64,000 bases of DNA from Actinospineispora eucalypti. Its GTDB lineage: Bacteria > Actinomycetota > Actinomycetes > Mycobacteriales > Pseudonocardiaceae. The position numbers were made by a program, and so were the translations under genes. How positions within the stretch are numbered: the stretch's first letter is position 1; each line of letters starts with the position of its first letter. A model generated the notes under the pieces. It was not told where the DNA came from. It ran no database searches and worked only from the letters and a program-made list of their open reading frames with translations. Below, one piece after another: positions 1 through 8,110 of the stretch. The stretch lies in assembly GCA_014208095.1 (NCBI GenBank), contig JACHMT010000001.1:1736001-1800000 (forward strand), read 5' to 3'.

Positions 1-613
1 CCCAGGCAGCGGGCCGGGTCTGCTGGGAACCCACGTGGAAGCCCACCCCGGCCGGGTCCAGCCCGTGCCGCGCCGCGTCCTGTAGCAGGCGTACCGCCTC
101 CTCCTCGGCACAGCCGAACTTGCCGCCGAACGGGGTGGCCGACCCGGCCTCGTCCACCGCGATCCGCACCAGCACGGCGGCCCCCGGCGCGTTCGCGGCC
201 AGCACCCGCAGGTCCTCCGCGCTGTCGGTGACGAACAGCCGGACCCCAGCGGCGGCAGCGGCGGCCACCTCGGCCGGCTTGCGCACCGGGTTGGCGTAGC
301 ACCGCTCCCCGGCGAAGCCGGCATGGGTCGGGCGCCCAGTTTGGCGCCCGGCAGGGACACCGGCGAGGCCGGTCTCGGGAGGGCGCCCGGTTTGGCACCC
401 GACGGGGATGCCGGCGAGGCCGTCCAGCAGCGCGATCTCCCCCGGGGACGCCACGTCGAAGCCACTGCCGGCCTCGGCGAGCGCGCGCAGCACGGCCGGC
501 TCCGGGTTGGCCTTCACCGCGTAGAACACCCGCGCCTCGGGCAGCGCTTCCCGCAGCTCGGCGTACCGGGCGCGCACCACCCCGAGATCCATCTCCAGAT
601 ACGGACCGCTCAC
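1..613 (-). CDS. PLP-dependent ornithine/diaminopimelate-type decarboxylase, 3' part missing (runs off the left edge)
   Basis: Fold-type III PLP decarboxylase. The reverse-strand translation from GTG 613 (or ATG 592) contains FYAVKANP, whose Lys would bind PLP, then GSGFDVASPGEI, YANPVRKP and GFHVGSQ, the conserved order of the ornithine/lysine/diaminopimelate decarboxylase family. Only about 204 residues are inside the window; the active-site Cys region and C-terminal barrel lie to the left. Odd feature: between LDGLAG and ERCYANP, where the family normally has a few residues, there is an in-frame insertion of about 33 residues made of two tandem copies of a PxGxQTGRP unit encoded by palindromic DNA (see the repeat at 330-400). 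The substrate cannot be told from this part. The long inverted repeat at 651-1013 lies just upstream. Confidence 0.75.
   Translation of the reverse strand, partial: MSGPYLEMDLGVVRARYAELREALPEARVFYAVKANPEPAVLRALAEAGSGFDVASPGEIALLDGLAGIPVGCQTGRPPETGLAGVPAGRQTGRPTHAGFAGERCYANPVRKPAEVAAAAAAGVRLFVTDSAEDLRVLAANAPGAAVLVRIAVDEAGSATPFGGKFGCAEEEAVRLLQDAARHGLDPAGVGFHVGSQQTRPAAW
330..400. repeat. Two copies of a 20-bp GC palindrome read in frame inside the decarboxylase
   Basis: GGGCGCCCAGTTTGGCGCCC at 330-349 and a diverged copy GGGCGCCCGGTTTGGCACCC at 381-400 lie 51 bp apart, so the protein keeps its frame and gains a duplicated peptide. A third copy with similar flanks is at 61034-61053 in a glycosyltransferase gene. 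Confidence 0.7.
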
Positions 614-650
614 ACCCCGAGGTTAGGGCGCGATGGGGTGGCGGTCGTGC

Positions 651-1013
651 GCGGTGCCGGTTCCAAGACGGCTTGGACGGCGCGGCTGGGGGCTTTCGCG
701 GCTTCGGCGCGGCCTCTTGCGTCGGGCGGGCTGCCGCGCCGGCTGGTCACCTTCCGTGACGATGCTGGGGCCTGCCTTCCGTGCCCTTCGTGATCAACTA
801 AACATGGGAGACCTTACTGGCCAGTAGAACGTCTCTGGTGTTTAGTTGATCACATACCACGCGCGCCGAACGCCGGAACGCTCCGCGCCGGGACGGTTGC
901 TGACTACAGAAGGTAACCAGACGCGGCGGCACCGCGGTCGACGCAAGAGGCCGCGCCGAAGCCGCAGAGGCCCCCCAGCCGCGCCGTCAAAGCCGTCTTG
1001 GAACCGGCACCGC
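651..1013. repeat. Long inverted-repeat element, copy A of five
   Basis: No convincing gene lies between the decarboxylase start and the SDR stop. The left arm (about 651-725) and right arm (about 939-1013) are near-perfect reverse complements over about 75 bp, beginning GCGGTGCCGGTTCCAAGACG. Inside is a second inverted repeat, TGATCAACTAAACA near 792 and TGTTTAGTTGATCA near 839. Related ends and a central TGATCA-type hairpin recur at 27609-28052, 32815-33186, 37157-37505 and 45633-46256. The right end abuts the stop codon of the SDR gene. Confidence 0.8.
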
Positions 1014-1015
1014 AC

Positions 1016-1858
1016 TCAGCCGGCGGCCAGCGCGGTGTCCCGGGAGACCGGCTCCCAGGTGCGCAGCTCGGTGCGCACGGCGTCCAGGTGGGCGAGGATG
1101 CCGTCCACCGCGTCCGCGCCCAGCGGCAGGCGCAGCGGGGTGGTGTCCGCGTCCGGGGCGGTGCGGATCGCGGCGGCGGCGCGGGCCGGGTCGCCGGGCT
1201 CCACGCCGCGGATACCGGTGATCATCTCCCGGGTGGAGCCGACGGTCGGCGTGTAGTCGTCGATGCGGGCGCTCCGCACCAGGTTGGCGCCGGAAAGCTC
1301 GGTGCGGAACGAGCCGGGCTCGACCACCAGCACCGCGATGCCCAGCGGCCCGACCTCGGCGGCCAGGGCCTCCGAGTAGCCCTCCAGCGCGAACTTGGTG
1401 GCGCAGTAGGCGGAGAACCCGGGCAGCGCCACCCGACCACCGAACGAGGACATCTGCACGATCGCCCCGCTGCCCCGGGCGCGCATGCCCGGCAGCACCG
1501 CCCTGGCGAGTGCGGCCGGACCGAAGAAGTGCAGCTCGAACAGGTCGCGCAGCTCGCCGTCGGTGGTCTCCTCGGCGGCGCCCACCTGGCCCCGGCCGGC
1601 GTTGTTGACCAGCACGTCGATCCGCCCGTAGCGGGCCTGCACGTCGGCCACCAGCGCGGCGCCGGCGGCGGTGTCGGTCACGTCCAGCCGGGCCGCCTCG
1701 ATCTGGTCCGGGTGACTGGTGACCAGGTCGTCCAGCGTCTCCGGGCGCCGTGCGGTGGCCACCACCACGTCCCCGGCGGCCAGCGCCGCCTCGGTGATCG
1801 CCCGGCCGAAGCCGCTGGACGCCCCGGTCACCAGCCAGACCCGTGATGTGGAAGTCAT
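1016..1858 (-). CDS. SDR-family oxidoreductase
   Basis: Classical short-chain dehydrogenase of 280 residues. It shows the glycine-rich cofactor motif TGASSGFG near the N-terminus, NNAG in the middle and a YCATK catalytic Tyr-Lys motif, followed by a PGSFRTE segment, an arrangement common in NADP(H)-preferring retinol/ketone reductase-like SDRs. ATG 1858 (MTSTSRVWLVTGAS) is chosen over an upstream in-frame start because it places the Rossmann motif at the usual distance. It is divergent from the LysR gene at 1920 across 61 bp, so it is a likely LysR target; TGGACGTCCA at 1885-1894 is a possible operator. Substrate unknown. Confidence 0.85.
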   Translation of the reverse strand: MTSTSRVWLVTGASSGFGRAITEAALAAGDVVVATARRPETLDDLVTSHPDQIEAARLDVTDTAAGAALVADVQARYGRIDVLVNNAGRGQVGAAEETTDGELRDLFELHFFGPAALARAVLPGMRARGSGAIVQMSSFGGRVALPGFSAYCATKFALEGYSEALAAEVGPLGIAVLVVEPGSFRTELSGANLVRSARIDDYTPTVGSTREMITGIRGVEPGDPARAAAAIRTAPDADTTPLRLPLGADAVDGILAHLDAVRTELRTWEPVSRDTALAAG

Positions 1859-1919
1859 GGCGCAACCTTGGCTCGCGCGACCCCTGGACGTCCAAGACCT
1901 GGCGTGATAACCAGATGGC

Positions 1920-2837
1920 ATGGACGCGCACCTGCGCTACTTCGTGGCCATCGCCGAGCACCTGCACTTCACCCGCGCCGCCGAGGCGCTGTACGTGAGC
2001 CAGCCGGCGCTGTCCAAGCAGATCCGGGGCTTCGAGCAGCGGTTGCGGGTGCGGTTGTTCGACCGGGACGGGCGGGGCGTGGCGCTCACCCCGGCCGGCG
2101 CGGCGCTGCTGCCCGGGGCGCGCGCGGTACTGGACGCGTGGGCCGCCGCCGAGGCCGACCTGGCCGCCGCCACCGCGGTGCAGCGCGGCACGCTGCGCGT
2201 GGGCATGAGCACCGGCCTCGGCCGGGGCCTGCTGCCGGCGGTGCGGGCCCGGCTGGCCGAGCTGGCACCGAGGATCCAGCTGCACGTGCGGCAGGTCGGC
2301 TGGGGCGACCCGACCGGCGGCCTGGCCGACGCCGGCGGGGAGGGGACCGACGCGGCGTTCGTCTGGCTGCCGCTGCCCCACCCCGAGCGGTTCGCTTGGC
2401 TGGAGGTGGCGCGCGAGCCGAGGCTGGTCGCGCTGCCCTCGGCCCACCCGCTCGCGGACCGGGCCGAGCTGGACATCGCCGAGCTGCTGGACCAGCCGTT
2501 CCTCGCGTTGCCGGCCAGCAGCGGGGTGCTGCGGGACTACTGGCTGGCCACCGAGGCCCGGGGCGGCCGGGAACCGGTGGTCGGCGCCGAGGTCGCCAGC
2601 GTCGAGGAGACCGTGGAATGCCTGGCCGCCGGCCTCGGGGTCTGCCTGCTGGCCAGTGGGAACGCCCCGGCGCTGGACCTGGACGGGGTGGCCGTGCGGC
2701 CGGTCACCGGGGTTGGGCCGAGCCGGCTGGTGCTGGCTTGGCGGCGGGGCGACAACCGCGAGGCGCTGCGCCGGCTGCGCGAGGCCACCGCGTCGGCCAT
2801 CGGGTCCGGCCCGGCGGAGGGTCAGCCGGCCAGGTAG
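1920..2837 (+). CDS. LysR-family transcriptional regulator
   Basis: 305 residues with the typical N-terminal winged helix: LRYFVAIAEHLHFTRAAEAL followed by SQPALSKQIRGFEQRL, then LFDR and LTPAG. The remainder is the periplasmic-binding-protein-like effector domain. It is transcribed away from the SDR gene at 1016-1858, the usual arrangement for a LysR regulator and its target. Its last 16 bp overlap the 3' end of the next, convergent SDR gene. The effector is unknown. Confidence 0.9.
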   Translation: MDAHLRYFVAIAEHLHFTRAAEALYVSQPALSKQIRGFEQRLRVRLFDRDGRGVALTPAGAALLPGARAVLDAWAAAEADLAAATAVQRGTLRVGMSTGLGRGLLPAVRARLAELAPRIQLHVRQVGWGDPTGGLADAGGEGTDAAFVWLPLPHPERFAWLEVAREPRLVALPSAHPLADRAELDIAELLDQPFLALPASSGVLRDYWLATEARGGREPVVGAEVASVEETVECLAAGLGVCLLASGNAPALDLDGVAVRPVTGVGPSRLVLAWRRGDNREALRRLREATASAIGSGPAEGQPAR

Positions 2838-3709
2838 CCGCCCGAAGCGTCCACGTCGGCGCCGTGCACCGCGCCGGCCTCGTCGGAGGCCAGCCACATC
2901 ACCACCGAGGCCATCTCCTCGGCGCGGACGATCCGGCGCACCGGGTAGTCCTGGGCGATCTGTTCGTAGCTCACCCCGAACGCGGCGGCGGCCCGGCGCA
3001 GCATCGGGGTGTCCACCGCACCCGGGGCGAAGGCGTTCACCCGGATGCCCGCCGCGGCGTACTCCAGCGCGGCCACCCTGGTCAGCGACAGCACGCCGTG
3101 CTTGCTGGCGTTGGACGGGGCGATGGTGGCGAACCCGACCTCGGCGGAGATGGACGCGGTGTTGATGATCACGCCACCCCCGGCGGCCAGCATCCGGGGG
3201 ATCTCGTACTTCATGGCGAGGAACACGCCGGCGGTGTTGGTCCGCCAGACCAGCTCCAGGTCTTCCAGGGTCTGCTCGTGCAGCCGGGCGGCGCGTGGGC
3301 TCTCGATGCCGGCGTTGTTGAGCGCGATGTCCAGCCGCTGGTAGCGGTCCACGCAGGCGGCGACCAGGTCGCGCACCTCCGGCTCGTGGCGCACGTCGGC
3401 CCGCCGGTAGGTGGCGTCCCCGCCGGCCGCGCGGATGTCCGCCTCGACCCGGCGGCCCAGCTCGGCGCGCCGGCCGCAGAAGAACACCTTCGCCCCGCGC
3501 GCGGCCATCGCCCGCGCGGTGGCCTCGCCGATCCCCGAGGTCGCCCCGGTGATCAGCGCGACCTTGCCGGCGAACCGCTGGTCAGGGGCCGGCGCGCCCG
3601 ACTGGTGGGCGGCCAGCGAGCCGGCGGCTCCGGCGGCGATGCCGGCCACTCCGGCGGCGCCGATGGCCAATGCTTTGCGCCGGGAGAGTTGAGAGGGTTG
3701 GGTGGACAC
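2822..3709 (-). CDS. SDR-like protein with a Tat-type leader and no catalytic tyrosine
   Basis: The protein starts with SRRKALAIGAAGVAGIAAGA, a twin-arginine-like leader with a hydrophobic stretch, followed by a complete SDR fold: TGATSGIG cofactor loop, NNAG, and an NTASIS region. At the YxxxK position it reads S-N-A-S-K (about S199 to K203), so the catalytic tyrosine is replaced by serine while the lysine remains. An upstream in-frame TTG at 3721 is an alternative to GTG 3709. SDRs normally work in the cytoplasm; an exported member could carry bound cofactor or be a non-enzymatic scaffold. Its 3' end overlaps the LysR gene by 16 bp (convergent). Confidence 0.75.
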   Translation of the reverse strand: MSTQPSQLSRRKALAIGAAGVAGIAAGAAGSLAAHQSGAPAPDQRFAGKVALITGATSGIGEATARAMAARGAKVFFCGRRAELGRRVEADIRAAGGDATYRRADVRHEPEVRDLVAACVDRYQRLDIALNNAGIESPRAARLHEQTLEDLELVWRTNTAGVFLAMKYEIPRMLAAGGGVIINTASISAEVGFATIAPSNASKHGVLSLTRVAALEYAAAGIRVNAFAPGAVDTPMLRRAAAAFGVSYEQIAQDYPVRRIVRAEEMASVVMWLASDEAGAVHGADVDASGGYLAG

Positions 3710-3833
3710 CGAACCAGGCAATCAGTGCACCGATGCGCCGGTCCAATACCCGTGTTCATGCCGATCGGGCATGGCGGGCGGCGCCGAGGAGCGACGATGC
3801 TGGTGGGCGAGCACGTGACGAGGACGGTGTGAG

Positions 3834-5486
3834 TTGGGTAAGCCGGTACTGCTGACCGTGGACGACGACCCGGGGGTGTCCCGCTCGGTCGCCCGCGACC
3901 TGCGACGGCGCTACGGCGAGGAGTTCCGGATCGTCCGGGCGGACTCCCCGGTGGACGCGCTGGAGGCGCTGCGCGAGCTGAAGCTGCGCGGCGACGTGGT
4001 CGCGGCCATGCTGGCCGACTACCGGATGCCCCGGATGAACGGCATCGAGTTCCTGGAGCAGGCCATGGACCTGTTCCCGCGGGCGCGGCGGGCGCTGCTC
4101 ACCGCGTACGCGGATACCGACGCGGCGATCCAGGCGATCAACCTGGTGGACGTCGACCACTACCTGCTCAAGCCGTGGGACCCGCCGGAGGAGAAGCTCT
4201 ACCCGGTGGTCGACGCGCTGATCGAGACCTGGCGGGCCACCGGGGACAGCGCCGTCGAGGAGACCAAGGTGATCGGCCACCGGTGGTCGGCACCGTCGTT
4301 CGCCGCGCGCGACTTCCTGGCCCGCAACGCGGTGCCGTACCGGTACTACAGCGTGGACGAACCGGAGGGCGAGCGGCTGCTCGAGGCGGCCGGGAAGACC
4401 GCCGACGACGTGCCGGTGGTGATCACCCCGGACTGCGTGTGCCTGTGCAAACCGTCCAACACGGAGATCGCCGCCGCCGTCGGCCTCTCCACCAACCCGG
4501 CCGCCGAGTTCTACGACCTGGTGGTGGTCGGCGCCGGGCCGGCCGGGCTGGGCGCGGCGGTGTACGGCGCCTCCGAGGGTCTGCGCACCGTGCTGGTGGA
4601 ACGCCAGGCCACCGGAGGCCAGGCCGGCCAGAGCTCGCGGATCGAGAACTACCTGGGCTTCCCGGACGGGGTGTCCGGCGCGCAGCTCACCGACCGCGCT
4701 CGCCGGCAGGCCCGCAAGTTCGGCGCGGAGACGCTGTCCGCCCGTGAGGTCACCCGGCTGGAGGTGCGCGGCTCGGCGCGGGTGGTGCACTTCGGCGACG
4801 GAACCGAGATCGCCGCCCACTCCGTGGTGCTGGCCACCGGGGTGTCCTACCGGACGCTGGACGCGCCGGGGGTCGCGGAGCTGACCGGCAGCGGGGTGTA
4901 CTACGGCTCGGCGGTGACCGAGGCGCCGGCCTGCGCCGGCCAGGACGTGTACATCGTCGGCGGGGCCAACTCGGCCGGGCAGGCGGCGGTGTTCTTCTCC
5001 CGGCACGCCAAGCGGGTGGTGCTGCTGATCCGGGGTTCCTCGCTGGAAGCGTCGATGTCGCACTACCTGATCCAGCAGCTGGAGGCGATCGAGAACGTCT
5101 CGGTGCGCACGCACACCGAGGTGGCCGAGGCCCACGGTGAGCAGCACCTGGAGCGGCTCACCCTGCGGTCCGGGGGCGAGAGCGAGACGGTGGGTGCCGG
5201 CTACCTGTTCGTGTTCATCGGCGCGGCGCCGCGCACCGACTGGCTGGACGGCGTGCTGGTCCGGGACGAGCGTGGCTTCGTGCGCACCGGTCCGGACCTG
5301 ATTCGTGGCGAATCCCGGCCCCCCGGGTGGACACTGGACCGGGAGCCCTACTTCATGGAGTCCAGCGTGCCGGGCGTTTTCGTGGCGGGCGATGTGCGCG
5401 CCGAGTCGGTCAAGCGGGTGGCCTCCGCCGTCGGTGAGGGTGCGATGGCGGTGACCTTGGTACATCGGTATCTGGGGGAGCAGTGA
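3834..5486 (+). CDS. Fused response-regulator receiver / thioredoxin-reductase-like flavoprotein
   Basis: 550 residues. Residues 1 to about 130 are a receiver domain: acidic cluster D10-D12, LADYRMPRMNG with phospho-acceptor D62, and the LLKPW lysine. A middle segment with a CVCLC stretch (about 200) follows, then an FAD/NAD(P) domain beginning VVVGAGPAGLGAA near residue 226 with ATGGQAG and a C-terminal FVAGDVR FAD motif. The CxxC redox pair of true thioredoxin reductases is missing: the corresponding stretch reads GSAVTEAPACAG. This fusion is a known actinobacterial type. The start is TTG 3834. Its stop overlaps the start of the kinase gene by 4 nt (GTGA), so the two products are probably made together as a redox- or nucleotide-responsive pair. 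Confidence 0.85.
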   Translation: MGKPVLLTVDDDPGVSRSVARDLRRRYGEEFRIVRADSPVDALEALRELKLRGDVVAAMLADYRMPRMNGIEFLEQAMDLFPRARRALLTAYADTDAAIQAINLVDVDHYLLKPWDPPEEKLYPVVDALIETWRATGDSAVEETKVIGHRWSAPSFAARDFLARNAVPYRYYSVDEPEGERLLEAAGKTADDVPVVITPDCVCLCKPSNTEIAAAVGLSTNPAAEFYDLVVVGAGPAGLGAAVYGASEGLRTVLVERQATGGQAGQSSRIENYLGFPDGVSGAQLTDRARRQARKFGAETLSAREVTRLEVRGSARVVHFGDGTEIAAHSVVLATGVSYRTLDAPGVAELTGSGVYYGSAVTEAPACAGQDVYIVGGANSAGQAAVFFSRHAKRVVLLIRGSSLEASMSHYLIQQLEAIENVSVRTHTEVAEAHGEQHLERLTLRSGGESETVGAGYLFVFIGAAPRTDWLDGVLVRDERGFVRTGPDLIRGESRPPGWTLDREPYFMESSVPGVFVAGDVRAESVKRVASAVGEGAMAVTLVHRYLGEQ

Positions 5487-6913
5487 GTGTCACGCTGTCG
5501 CACGCGGAACTGCGCGAGCTGTTCCTGTTCGCCGATCTTTCCGATCTGCAGCTCGGCTGGATAGCGCTGAACGCCGACGAGGTGGAGGTGGCCGCCGACA
5601 CCGAGATCTTCACCGAGGGTGACGACGCCAAGTGCTTCTGGGTGCTGCTTTCCGGCACGGTGGCCACCAGCCGGGTGATCGGCGGTGAGCGGGTGGAGAC
5701 CGCGCGCACCGACCAGGTCGGCGTCTACTTCGGCGCGGTGTCGTTCTACCTGCCCGAGTCGCTGGAACAGGGTTATCCCACGTCCGCCCGGGCGGTCACC
5801 GACGTGCGGCTGCTCGCGTTGCCGGTCGGGCCGTTCGCGGCGGCGTTCCGGGACTGGTTCCCGATGGCCGTGCACCTGCTGCAGGGCATGGTGCTCGGCA
5901 CCCGGCGGGGGCAGGCGATCACCGGCCAGCGGGAGCGGCTGCTGGCGCTGGGCAAGCTGTCCGCCGGGCTCACCCACGAGCTGAACAACCCGGCCGCCGC
6001 GGCCGCACGGGCCACCTCCACGCTGCGCGACCGGGTGGCCGGCATGCGGCACAAGCTGGCCATGCTGGCCGAGGGCAAGCTGGACACCGACGCCCTGCTC
6101 GCGCTGACCGGCCTGCAGGAGGACTTCGCCGACCGGGTGGCCGAGGCGCCCGAGCTGTCCCCGCTGGAGAGCAGCGACCTGGAGGACGAGCTCGGCGACT
6201 GGCTGACCGACCACGGCATCGGCGGCGGCTGGGACCTCGCCCCGGTGTTCGTGGCGGCCGGGCTGCGGGTGTCCGATCTCGAGAAGGTGCTGGTGGCGGC
6301 CGGTGCTGAGTCGCTGGGTGGTGCGGTGCGCTGGCTGGCGTACACGGTGGAGACGGAAAGCCTGCTGCGCGAGATCACCGACTCCACCAACCGGATCACC
6401 GCGCTGGTCGGCGCGGCCAAGCAGTACTCCCAGCTGGACCGCGCGCCCTACCAGATGATCGACGTGCACGACGGGCTGAAGGCCACGCTGGTGATGTTCG
6501 CCGGCAAGTTCGCGGCCTCCGGCGCCGGTGGGGTGAAGCTGGTCAAGGACTTCGACCGCACCCTGCCCAAGATCCCCGGCTACCCGGCCGAGCTGAACCA
6601 GGTGTGGACCAACATCATCGACAACGCGCTGGCCGCGATGGCCGGCTCGGGCGTCCTGACGGTCCGCACCGCGCCCGACGGCGAGTGGCTACTGGTGGAG
6701 ATCGGCGACACCGGCCCCGGCATCCCGCCCGAGCACCGCAAACGCGTCTTCGAGCCGTTCTTCACCACCAAGGGGGTCGGCGAGGGCACCGGCCTGGGCC
6801 TGGACGTCTCCTGGCGGGTGGTGGTCAACCGCCACCACGGCGACCTCACCGTGGAGTCACAACCCGGCGACACCCGCTTCCAAATCCGCCTCCCCCTAAC
6901 CGAATCCCCCTAA
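5483..6913 (+). CDS. Cyclic-nucleotide-binding-domain sensor histidine kinase
   Basis: 476 residues. The N-terminal 1-130 is a cNMP-binding/CRP-like beta-barrel ([18 protein letters not shown]). A kinase core follows: H-box LTHELNNPA with H165 as the likely phospho-acceptor, the N-box [15 protein letters not shown], the G1 box [11 protein letters not shown], and [11 protein letters not shown]. There is no transmembrane segment, so it should be a cytoplasmic kinase. Coupling to the receiver-flavoprotein gene makes that receiver its probable partner. Its stop codon directly touches the 22-bp-unit array at 6914. Confidence 0.88.
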   Translation: MSVTLSHAELRELFLFADLSDLQLGWIALNADEVEVAADTEIFTEGDDAKCFWVLLSGTVATSRVIGGERVETARTDQVGVYFGAVSFYLPESLEQGYPTSARAVTDVRLLALPVGPFAAAFRDWFPMAVHLLQGMVLGTRRGQAITGQRERLLALGKLSAGLTHELNNPAAAAARATSTLRDRVAGMRHKLAMLAEGKLDTDALLALTGLQEDFADRVAEAPELSPLESSDLEDELGDWLTDHGIGGGWDLAPVFVAAGLRVSDLEKVLVAAGAESLGGAVRWLAYTVETESLLREITDSTNRITALVGAAKQYSQLDRAPYQMIDVHDGLKATLVMFAGKFAASGAGGVKLVKDFDRTLPKIPGYPAELNQVWTNIIDNALAAMAGSGVLTVRTAPDGEWLLVEIGDTGPGIPPEHRKRVFEPFFTTKGVGEGTGLGLDVSWRVVVNRHHGDLTVESQPGDTRFQIRLPLTESP

Positions 6914-7162
6914 CCCATATCGCGCCTCCCGCCTGCCCATGTCGCGGGTCTCGCCTGCCCATGTCGCGCGTCCCGCCCGCCCATGTCGCGGGTTTCGCCG
7001 GGCCATATCGCGGATTTTGCCGCGTCGTGCGCGGTGCAACGGGCGGTCCGCTGGTGGCTTTCCCGCGACATGGCCTGGCGAAACCCGCGACATGGGCAGG
7101 CGAAACCCGCGACATGGGCAGGCGGGACGCGCGACATGGGCAGGCGGGACGGGCGATATGGG
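6914..7162. repeat. Convergent-gap array of 22-bp units in two facing blocks (array 1 of 3)
   Basis: The whole gap between two convergent stop codons is made of five units like CCCATRTCGCGGGTTTCRCC (22-bp period) on the left, about 45 bp of centre, then five units in the opposite orientation. The two halves can form one long stem. The same unit builds the gaps at 22065-22266 and 61542-61718. No spacer-like unique sequence is present, so it is not CRISPR. A bidirectional terminator is the simplest role. Confidence 0.85.
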
Positions 7163-8068
7163 TCAGGTTTGGAGGGGGAGGAGTTCGGTTGCCAGTTGGT
7201 CGAGGAAGTCGCGGCGGGATGTGACGGGAGTGGCGGGGCGGACCACGAACTTGGTCAGGCCGGCGTCCACGAACTGGGTCAACTGCGTGCGGGCGGCTTG
7301 CCAGCCCTTGCAGACCAGGCGGTCGGGGTCCACTCCGGGGCGTTGTTTGGCGATCCGGGCCAGCACGGCGTCCAGGTCCGAGTCGTTCACCGCGACCAGG
7401 AGGTTCGTGCCGTAGTGGTCCTCCTCCACCTCCCGGCCGGCCTCGGTGGCCGCGTCGACGATCTGGGCCCGGCAGACCTCGGCCTCGGCCGGTGTGACGA
7501 AGCTGCCCAGCCAGCCGTCGGCCAGCCGCCCGATCCGGCGCATGCCGACCGGCAGCCGCCCGCCCAGCCAGAGGTCCAGCGGCTTGGCCGGCAGGGGCGA
7601 AACCGTCGCGTCGTCCAGGTGGTAGAACTCGCCGTGGTGGGTCACCGAAGGCTGCGAGAGCAGTGCGCGCACCACCACCAGCGCCTCCTCGAACGCCTCG
7701 GCCCGCCGGCCGTCCGGCACCGGGAAGAGGGTCCGGTCGGCCCGCAGGGCGGGGCGCACGCCGAACGCCGGTAGTACCCGGCCGGGGGCCAGCGCGGCCA
7801 GCCCGGCCAGCTGCGCGGCGACCAGCGCCGGGTTGCGCCCGGGCAGCACCAGCACGCCGGTGCCCAGCTTCAGCTTGTCGGTGCGGCCGGCCGCATAGGC
7901 CAGCCCGATCAGCGGGTCGGCGCTGGCCGGCGAGGACACCAGGTCGGACAGCCAGATGGAGTCGACCGAGTGGGCCTCGAGCTCGTCGATCAGTTCGGCG
8001 AGACCGGCGCCGACCTGGGCGCTCTCCCCCTCGACCGGAATCGCGCTGACACCGATGCGGACCTTCAT
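7163..8068 (-). CDS. LLM-class (F420-dependent) flavin oxidoreductase
   Basis: About 301 residues of the bacterial-luciferase-like TIM barrel family: IGVSAIP at the N-terminus, DSIWLSDLV, KLKLGTGVLVLPGRNP, and PLDLWLGGRLP with RIGRLADGWL, which are hallmark strands of F420-dependent LLM enzymes. ATG 8068 is preferred to ATG 8074 because GAGAG lies at normal ribosome-binding distance from it. A short palindrome AAACGCCGTTT at 8095-8105 lies in its promoter. Substrate unknown. Confidence 0.85.
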   Translation of the reverse strand: MKVRIGVSAIPVEGESAQVGAGLAELIDELEAHSVDSIWLSDLVSSPASADPLIGLAYAAGRTDKLKLGTGVLVLPGRNPALVAAQLAGLAALAPGRVLPAFGVRPALRADRTLFPVPDGRRAEAFEEALVVVRALLSQPSVTHHGEFYHLDDATVSPLPAKPLDLWLGGRLPVGMRRIGRLADGWLGSFVTPAEAEVCRAQIVDAATEAGREVEEDHYGTNLLVAVNDSDLDAVLARIAKQRPGVDPDRLVCKGWQAARTQLTQFVDAGLTKFVVRPATPVTSRRDFLDQLATELLPLQT

Positions 8069-8110
8069 GCCCATGCTCTCGACATTACGTAACGAAACGC
8101 CGTTTGCGCA

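Noticed and set aside
323..793. Plus-strand ORF over the truncated decarboxylase
   Set aside because: The reverse strand has the conserved PLP decarboxylase motifs; the plus frame is Gly/Arg-rich filler typical of high-GC shadows.
6914..7162. CRISPR-like array
   Set aside because: Units follow one another with no unique spacers, reverse orientation halfway, and no cas genes are present.
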